Source of the DNA: JBCCSZ01 sp039199225
Lineage (GTDB): Bacteria > Bacteroidota > Bacteroidia > Chitinophagales > Saprospiraceae
Reading direction: 5' to 3'
Length of the DNA: 20,757 nucleotides
Assembly (NCBI GenBank): GCA_039199225.1
Contig: JBCCSZ010000125.1
Coordinates: forward strand, 1-20,757
The notes under the pieces were generated by a model. It was not told the DNA's origin. It did no database searches and saw only the letters and a list, made by a program, of their open reading frames with translations. The stretch's first letter is position 1. The number at the start of each line of letters is the position of its first letter. The position numbers and the translations under genes were made by a program. Of the stretch, positions 15,862-20,757 are shown piece after piece.

Positions 15862-16536
15862 ATGTCCGCATTCGGAATTCTCTTTGATATGGATGGTGTT
15901 CTCGTCGATACCAATCCCACACATAATGAAGCCTTGATCCGATTGTTCGATCGCTATCAAATCCCCTACGATCAGGATGCACTCAATCGACGTGCGCATG
16001 GCCGACCCAATTCCGAGTGGATTCCGGATTTTATGGGCGTCACAACACAAGCGGAAATTCAACAGATTGCCGACGAGAAAGAATCTCTGTTCCGCGAGCT
16101 GTACAAAGGCCGGCTCAAGGCACTGAATGGCCTGTTGCCTCTATTGGACTTGCTACAGCTTTACGACATCAAAATGGCCGTTGCAACCTCTGCTCCCATC
16201 GAAAACGCCAATTTCATTCTGGATGGACTGAGTCTACGAGCCTACTTTCAAGCCGTGCTCCATGCCGGCGATGTGACCCTAGGCAAACCGCACCCGCAAA
16301 TTTACCAAAAAGCGGCGGCGGCTCTCGGCCTCGCTGCCAAAGATTGTATTGTTATTGAAGATTCTATTGTGGGGGTACAATCTGGCCTGGCTGCCGGGGC
16401 AAAGGTCATCGGCGTAACAACCACCCACTCGGCTGCCGAGTTGAAAGCCCAAGGGACCAGTATGATCATAAAAGACTTTTTTGAACTAGGCATGGACCAA
16501 TTAATCGGGGTGATGGGAACGGATGATTCCAATTAG
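15862..16536 (+). CDS. HAD-superfamily phosphatase/phosphomutase (beta-phosphoglucomutase-like)
   Basis: Haloacid-dehalogenase hydrolase, 224 residues, cytoplasmic. Motif I FDMDGVLVD gives the nucleophile Asp9 and acid/base Asp11. Motif II is VATSAP (Thr109/Ser110), motif III Lys142 (GKPHP), and motif IV IEDS (Glu166, Asp167). A helical cap lies between motifs I and II (about 17-90), as in subfamily I phosphatases and beta-phosphoglucomutases. The start at 15862 gives the standard short lead (MSAFGILFDMDG). An upstream in-frame ATG at 15826 would overlap the divergent promoter region. Substrate unknown; sugar phosphates are usual for this group. Confidence 0.88.
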   Translation: MSAFGILFDMDGVLVDTNPTHNEALIRLFDRYQIPYDQDALNRRAHGRPNSEWIPDFMGVTTQAEIQQIADEKESLFRELYKGRLKALNGLLPLLDLLQLYDIKMAVATSAPIENANFILDGLSLRAYFQAVLHAGDVTLGKPHPQIYQKAAAALGLAAKDCIVIEDSIVGVQSGLAAGAKVIGVTTTHSAAELKAQGTSMIIKDFFELGMDQLIGVMGTDDSN

Positions 16537-16565
16537 CCTTTGTCTAAAATCTGAAAAACAGTGAT

Positions 16566-17191
16566 ATGTCTATTACAAACGATAGCGACTACATAGAAAA
16601 AGCAAAGGAAATCCTGGAATCTGCAAAAAAGCGCGTCATTAGAAGTATCAATCATGTGATGGTATTTGCATACTACGAATTGGGGCGATTAATTGTTGAA
16701 GAAGAACAAAAAGGAGAGATACGCGCCCAATATTCTAAACAAACAATAAAGCAGCTTTCCAGCCAATTGACTGAGGTGTATGGAAGAGGATATTCAGCGC
16801 GAAATCTGGAGCAGATGAGGAAATTTTACCTGGTGTACTCAAAATCGCAGACACTGTCTGCGGAATTACAAAATACTGATTTTCAGTTGAGTTGGTCGCA
16901 TTATTTAATCCTTATCAGAATGTCAAACGACAATGAGAGAACGTTTTACGAATTGGAGAGTAAATCAAATAGATGGTCGGTCCGAGAGTTAAAGAGGCAG
17001 TTTGATAGTGCGCTTTATGAACGCTTGGCTTTGAGTTCAGATAAGAAAAGTGTAAAAGAACTGGGAAAAAAAGGGCAAATCCTAAGTGATCCACAAGATG
17101 TGATCAAAGAACCTTACATACTTAATAGCAAACTGTTCTCCCCAGTAAGAAGGAACTTGAGTTCCTTTTGAAAGAGAAAGGAGAAGAATAG
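16566..17191 (+). pseudogene. DUF1016 (YhcG-type) nuclease gene with its catalytic middle deleted
   Basis: The open frame 16566-17171 encodes 201 residues, of which about 1-175 are the DUF1016 N-terminal helical domain (YYELGRLIVEEEQKG, YGRGYSARNLEQMRKFYLVY, LSWSHYLILIRM, RWSVRELKRQ). Full-length relatives are about 340-380 residues, with a PDDEXK nuclease domain after the KEPYIL motif. Here the frame reaches KEPYIL and stops soon after. In another frame, 17129-17191 reads QTVLPSKKELEFLLKEKGEE and then TAG, which looks like the normal C-terminal tail of the family. The simplest reading is an internal deletion of roughly 450 nt with a frameshift at about 17125-17131. The gene is visibly more A-rich than its neighbours, suggesting horizontal origin. 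The 201-residue product may still be made, but it would lack nuclease activity. Confidence 0.75.
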
Positions 17192-17293
17192 ACTAGGGTT
17201 TTAAAAATTTTTCAAATCCCCTTATGCATTTTTTGTCAGAGCTGCATCCATACAGTTGAGAAGTCCTTATTCTAAACTGTTAAATTCTTTTGT

Positions 17294-19186
17294 ATGCGGT
17301 CCAGCTCAACGATTTTTTCCCTCTTGTTTGTACTCTTTTTTGCACACGCTGCCACTGCTCAATCCCATAAACTGAGTGGGCAGGTAATAGATGATTCTGG
17401 TGAAGTTTTGATTGGTGCTACCATTTTGGCCCGCAATGCCAAACTCCGAAGCATGACAGATGTGAATGGTCATTTCAGCTTGATACTTCCCAAATCCACC
17501 GATACTTTAGAGATTCACTACACGGGCTACGAATCGCTGATTCAGCCGGTTGATGTGAAGGATGGGCCTTTTACCTTCCGGATGATGGTGGGGGCTGTAT
17601 TGAGTGAAATGGTTGTTATAGAAAAAGCAAAACCCTTAAAAAATCTTTTGCGTAAGCGAAAAAAGCGTCGCCACCTAGCCACTGCAGAGGATGCGGCCAT
17701 GGCACCTCCTGAGGTGATGGAGTTGGAATCTGTAGCGATGGCCTATGATGGTGGTTCAGCATTTGAGACAAACATTCAGGCGGGAACTTTGACTGCAGGA
17801 GAGATCAATGATTTTAGTAAATGGGAGTTGTGGCATGACATTGCAGAAGAAGACCTGGCCGAGTACCAGGAAGGTTGGGGGATTAAACCGCTGGATCGCT
17901 ATGCTTTTCAGTTGATGTCTACAGATGGGTTACCGATTGTGGATGCTAGGGTGTTTCTCCAAAGCGGAAAAAAGGTGATCTGGGAGGCTCGAACCGATAA
18001 TACTGGTAAGGCGGAGCTCTGGAACAAAGTTTTTGCAAATAAAAATAGTGCCGCTCGAAGAGAGCAACTCTTCATTCGAGTAGCATATGCAGCGCAGGAA
18101 TACCGCCTTTCGGAAGTACTGCCCTTTGACAAAGGCTTGAACCTGCTGGAAATTCCCGCCAACTATGAGGTGCCGGAGGTGGTGGATGTTGCCTTTGTGG
18201 TGGATGCGACCTCTTCGATGCTCGATGAGATTCGGTACCTAAAAACAGAGTTGAAGGATGTCATCCAAAAAGTCAAAGATTCCATACCTGATCTGTCGCT
18301 GCGCTTATCTTCCGTTTTCTATCGCGATCATAGCGATGCTTACCTGACGCGGCATTCCGATTTTTCTTCCGATGTACAGAAAACAATCCGCTTCATCAAG
18401 CAAAACAACGCACAGGGCGGAGGAGACATACCAGAAGCTGTGGATGCGGCCCTGAATGTTGCTGTGAACAAATTGAGTTGGAGCAACCAAGCGCGTTCCA
18501 GGATGCTTTTCCTGGTTTTGGATGCACCACCCCACCAGCAGGATTCTGTCCTTCGATCCTTACAGCAAACCATTCAACTGGCAGCTTCCAAAGGCATCCG
18601 AATCATTCCTTTGGCCTGCTCGGGTATCGACAAAAGTACTGAGTACCTAATGCGCTCGATGGCCCTACTGACCAATGGTACTTACACCTTTCTGACCGAT
18701 GACAGTGGTATTGGCAATCCACACCTCGAACCGACAACTGATCAATATGAGGTCGAAAAACTCAATGACCTGTTTCAACGACTCTTTTTCCAATTTACCT
18801 ACGCCCCCAAGTGCGATGAACAAGCACGCGAACTCAAAACCATTGCTTCCCTACAAAAGCCTTCCATGCTTTGGGAGAAGAAAAAAATTGTACAGCCGAC
18901 AATACCCTCCAAAGAAACGCCTGACCCAACTGCACAATGGAAATATTATCCCAACCCTTGCCAAGGCATCCTAACCATCGAAATCAATCAAAACATCGAT
19001 TGGCTGTATGTGTCGGACCTGTCGGGCAAAATATTGCAACGGATAAAGTGGCTGGGCAGTAAAAAGCAAAGACTGGAACTGGGCCAGCTGCCAAGTGGCT
19101 TGTATTTGCTGACCTATGAGCAAGAGGGTCGCTGGGTAAGCGGCAAGCTGTTTCTGCAACGCAAAGGAACGCTGGCCCGTCTTTGA
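17294..19186 (+). CDS. T9SS-exported von Willebrand factor A domain protein
   Basis: 630 residues. It has a signal peptide (1-22, ending ATA before QSH), a carboxypeptidase-regulatory-like beta-sandwich (about 26-100: LSGQVIDDSGEVLIGATI, TDVNGHFSL), a very basic linker (119-127), a poorly conserved middle, and a vWA domain (about 297-500). The vWA metal-binding motif is D304-A-T306-S-S308, the DxTxS variant, and a GGGDIPEAV segment forms the second metal loop. A type A T9SS sorting domain ends the protein (about 550-625: YYPNPCQG, then LPSGLYLL), so it should cross the outer membrane and be attached to the surface or released. vWA domains bind protein ligands, and adhesion or complex assembly is plausible but not shown. 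It is followed after 33 nt by the cysteine-motif protein, a likely operon. Confidence 0.85.
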   Translation: MRSSSTIFSLLFVLFFAHAATAQSHKLSGQVIDDSGEVLIGATILARNAKLRSMTDVNGHFSLILPKSTDTLEIHYTGYESLIQPVDVKDGPFTFRMMVGAVLSEMVVIEKAKPLKNLLRKRKKRRHLATAEDAAMAPPEVMELESVAMAYDGGSAFETNIQAGTLTAGEINDFSKWELWHDIAEEDLAEYQEGWGIKPLDRYAFQLMSTDGLPIVDARVFLQSGKKVIWEARTDNTGKAELWNKVFANKNSAARREQLFIRVAYAAQEYRLSEVLPFDKGLNLLEIPANYEVPEVVDVAFVVDATSSMLDEIRYLKTELKDVIQKVKDSIPDLSLRLSSVFYRDHSDAYLTRHSDFSSDVQKTIRFIKQNNAQGGGDIPEAVDAALNVAVNKLSWSNQARSRMLFLVLDAPPHQQDSVLRSLQQTIQLAASKGIRIIPLACSGIDKSTEYLMRSMALLTNGTYTFLTDDSGIGNPHLEPTTDQYEVEKLNDLFQRLFFQFTYAPKCDEQARELKTIASLQKPSMLWEKKKIVQPTIPSKETPDPTAQWKYYPNPCQGILTIEINQNIDWLYVSDLSGKILQRIKWLGSKKQRLELGQLPSGLYLLTYEQEGRWVSGKLFLQRKGTLARL

Positions 19187-19219
19187 TGAAATCTCCCATT
19201 TGTACAAATCTATAAATCT

Positions 19220-20182
19220 ATGAAAAAGCAACATCCATTAAAAGTGAGCATTCCCAAACCCTGCCACGAGCATTGGGAAGCAATGAGCGAAGTCGATCGA
19301 GGGCGCTTTTGCCACAGCTGTCAGAGAACGGTATTCGACTTTACCAATTTATCCGATACTGGAATCCTAAATCTGTTAGAGGAAAAACAGTCGCAGGGTG
19401 AGCGCCTTTGCGGTCGTTTTCGCGCCTCTCAATTGGACCGAAAACTACGCGTATTTCAGGCTACTGCCCATCCATTGACCAACAAAGCAGCAGGGTTGCT
19501 ACTGGCCAGTCTACTGACCGGTGGTACTTTGGATGCTCAAAATGCCCATCAATCTTCCAAGGTGGGCATCGTAACTACGGAGCAACCGACCATAGGGCAA
19601 GAATTAATAGGAGAAATAGAACCACATGTATTAATGGGAGACATTGATGTTCCGCTCAGGTGCAGCATACCACCACCGACTGACATTTTGGAGCCAGAGA
19701 AGCTTGATGCAATAAGCCGAGAGGAGCAAGCACATTTTTTAACGGGCCTAGTCGCGGTTGAGCAAAGTCCTTCTTTTTGGCAGAGACTTGGCATGCAGTG
19801 GCGACAGTGGTGGTCCGACGCTTTCAGGGGGGCTGAGGCACAATCTTCATTGCCAGATATCCCTCCGGAAATACCAGAGGTGCAGAAACTAGATGCGCCA
19901 GTCCGCCTGGAGATTTTTCCCAATCCCTTCATCCACTCTGTCAACCTCCGATTGATTGATCCAGAGCCAGGGGCGTACCAATTACAATTGATAGATGGCA
20001 ATGGTAGATTATTGGAGAGCCGAACGCTTTTGATAGAGCCAGGGGAACAATTAATCCAGCTGGACTGGTCAAGACTTAGATTGATCGATGGTATGTATTT
20101 TCTCAGGGTGCAACAACCTTCTGGAAAGCAGTCAATGTACAGTTTGGTCCGATCCAGTGGTGATGCTGTAAGACAACCCTAA
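19220..20182 (+). CDS. Four-cysteine motif membrane protein with T9SS sorting domain
   Basis: 320 residues, function unknown. The N-terminal ~75 residues carry a compact motif: IPKPCHEHWEAM (Cys15), GRFCHSC (Cys31, Cys34), a VFDFT strand and ERLCGRF (Cys64). The four cysteines suggest zinc or iron-sulphur binding. I have seen this CHExW/GRFCxxC pattern at the N-terminus of Bacteroidota proteins with different C-terminal parts. A hydrophobic helix (about 88-104, AAGLLLASLL) then leads into a Pro/Glu-rich region and a T9SS-type sorting domain (about 229-320: IFPNPFIHSVNLRL, then IDGMYFLRV). There is no N-terminal signal peptide, so the helix must act as an internal export signal with the cysteine domain left in the cytoplasm. 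It lies 33 nt after the vWA gene and converges on the DUF1501 gene 12 nt away. Confidence 0.75.
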   Translation: MKKQHPLKVSIPKPCHEHWEAMSEVDRGRFCHSCQRTVFDFTNLSDTGILNLLEEKQSQGERLCGRFRASQLDRKLRVFQATAHPLTNKAAGLLLASLLTGGTLDAQNAHQSSKVGIVTTEQPTIGQELIGEIEPHVLMGDIDVPLRCSIPPPTDILEPEKLDAISREEQAHFLTGLVAVEQSPSFWQRLGMQWRQWWSDAFRGAEAQSSLPDIPPEIPEVQKLDAPVRLEIFPNPFIHSVNLRLIDPEPGAYQLQLIDGNGRLLESRTLLIEPGEQLIQLDWSRLRLIDGMYFLRVQQPSGKQSMYSLVRSSGDAVRQP

Positions 20183-20193
20183 ACATGTTTCTA

Positions 20194-20757
20194 CTAAAAC
20201 ACGATGTTTTGAACAAACCGCTGTCCACCCGCATCGAGTCGATAAAGATAACTTCCTGCCTGCAGGTAATATTTGCGAGGTTCAAATTCAAAAATATAGC
20301 TACCAGCCTCTCGGAATTCGTTGAGGAGCGTGCGGATGGGTTGTCCGGCCTTGTCCATGAGTTGGAGGCGTACTGGACCGCGTTGGCGGATAGAGAATTT
20401 GATTTGAATCACTTTGGGCTTATCGGGACTAGTGTTGTGGCCCAGTAGGGCGGCATTGTCATTGGCACCAACGGGCGGATTGCCAGTTGGAACGATGCCA
20501 TCGATTTTGTCGAATGGTTGGCCCAGAGTGAAATCGCTTACTTCCGAAGGAACGCAAAGCCAGTCCTGTAAGACGGTTGCATACACTTGTCGAAAATCCA
20601 CATCGAATAGTGGATCGCCATATTGATCGACATCTCTGAGGTTGGGATGGGTACCGTGGAATCCTTGTCCGATCTCTTCACCAAAAATTAGCATGGGGCC
20701 ACCCGTACCATGGTCGGTGCCTTCCGATCCATTTTCGAAGATGGTTCGACCAAATTC
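20194..20757 (-). CDS. DUF1501 family protein, C-terminal part, with T9SS sorting domain (5' end beyond the window)
   Basis: The last 187 residues of a larger protein; the frame is open through the right edge. The visible start EFGRTIFENGSEGTDHGTGGPMLIFGEE is the DUF1501 (sulfatase-like fold) signature GRT-x-NGS-GTDHG-GG, with His and Asp in positions that resemble metal ligands. After about residue 100 a type A-like T9SS sorting domain follows (IKFSIRQRGPVRLQLMD, then AGSYLYRLDAGGQRFVQNIVF). DUF1501 proteins are usually exported and are often paired with DUF1800 genes, which would be expected just outside the window. Two in-frame TAG stops occur in tandem at 20191-20196. Confidence 0.85.
   Translation of the reverse strand, partial: EFGRTIFENGSEGTDHGTGGPMLIFGEEIGQGFHGTHPNLRDVDQYGDPLFDVDFRQVYATVLQDWLCVPSEVSDFTLGQPFDKIDGIVPTGNPPVGANDNAALLGHNTSPDKPKVIQIKFSIRQRGPVRLQLMDKAGQPIRTLLNEFREAGSYIFEFEPRKYYLQAGSYLYRLDAGGQRFVQNIVF

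Noticed and set aside
16530..16550. TTTGTCTA before the DUF1016 gene as a third copy of the ECF promoter
   Set aside because: The nearest GGGAAC block lies about 21 nt away instead of 14, and the flanking TAGTAATCGAA is absent.
20181..20210. AAACATGTTT and AAAACA-CGA-TGTTTT as a bidirectional terminator between convergent genes
   Set aside because: The arms are short and AT-only apart from one pair each, so the hairpins would be too weak to call.

Overview
The window looks like chromosomal DNA of a Bacteroidota bacterium, probably a Saprospiria/Lewinella-like marine or environmental lineage. The reasons are type IX secretion (T9SS) C-terminal sorting domains on three proteins, a FecI/FecR/TonB-receptor cassette with STN and carboxypeptidase-regulatory-like domains, Bacteroidota-style promoters (TTTG, about 20 nt, TAnnTTTG), and weak or absent Shine-Dalgarno sequences. 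The genus is an inference. I see no rRNA, tRNA, CRISPR array or insertion sequence.

Layout. Positions 1-2473 (minus) hold the major part of a DEAD-box RNA helicase, cut by the left edge, and an SGNH/GDSL hydrolase. Positions 2634-8285 (minus) hold a cell-surface signalling and uptake cassette in the order ECF sigma factor, FecR-type anti-sigma factor, TonB-dependent receptor, and an acidic lipoprotein made of three cysteine-bracketed tandem repeats. A terminator follows the lipoprotein gene. Two nearly identical promoter-like elements with the same internal spacing sit in front of the anti-sigma gene and in front of the lipoprotein gene. This suggests that the lipoprotein belongs to the sigma factor's regulon. 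It is the best candidate here for an undescribed system.

Positions 8431-17191 are mixed. They hold a secreted esterase-D-like hydrolase, a patatin-like phospholipase, a DUF4349 lipoprotein that overlaps tail-to-tail with an acyl-CoA synthetase, a small exported protein, and a divergent aldo/keto reductase and HAD phosphatase pair. A DUF1016 (YhcG-type) nuclease gene follows, which appears to have lost its catalytic middle. A perfect 36-bp palindrome lies in the last codons of the DUF4349 gene, and a possible 37-residue membrane peptide lies in the gap before the small exported protein.

Positions 17294-20757 are a T9SS-linked region. A vWA-domain protein and a four-cysteine, membrane-anchored protein form a likely operon, and both end in sorting domains. 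They converge on the 3' part of a DUF1501 gene, also with a sorting domain, that is cut by the right edge.
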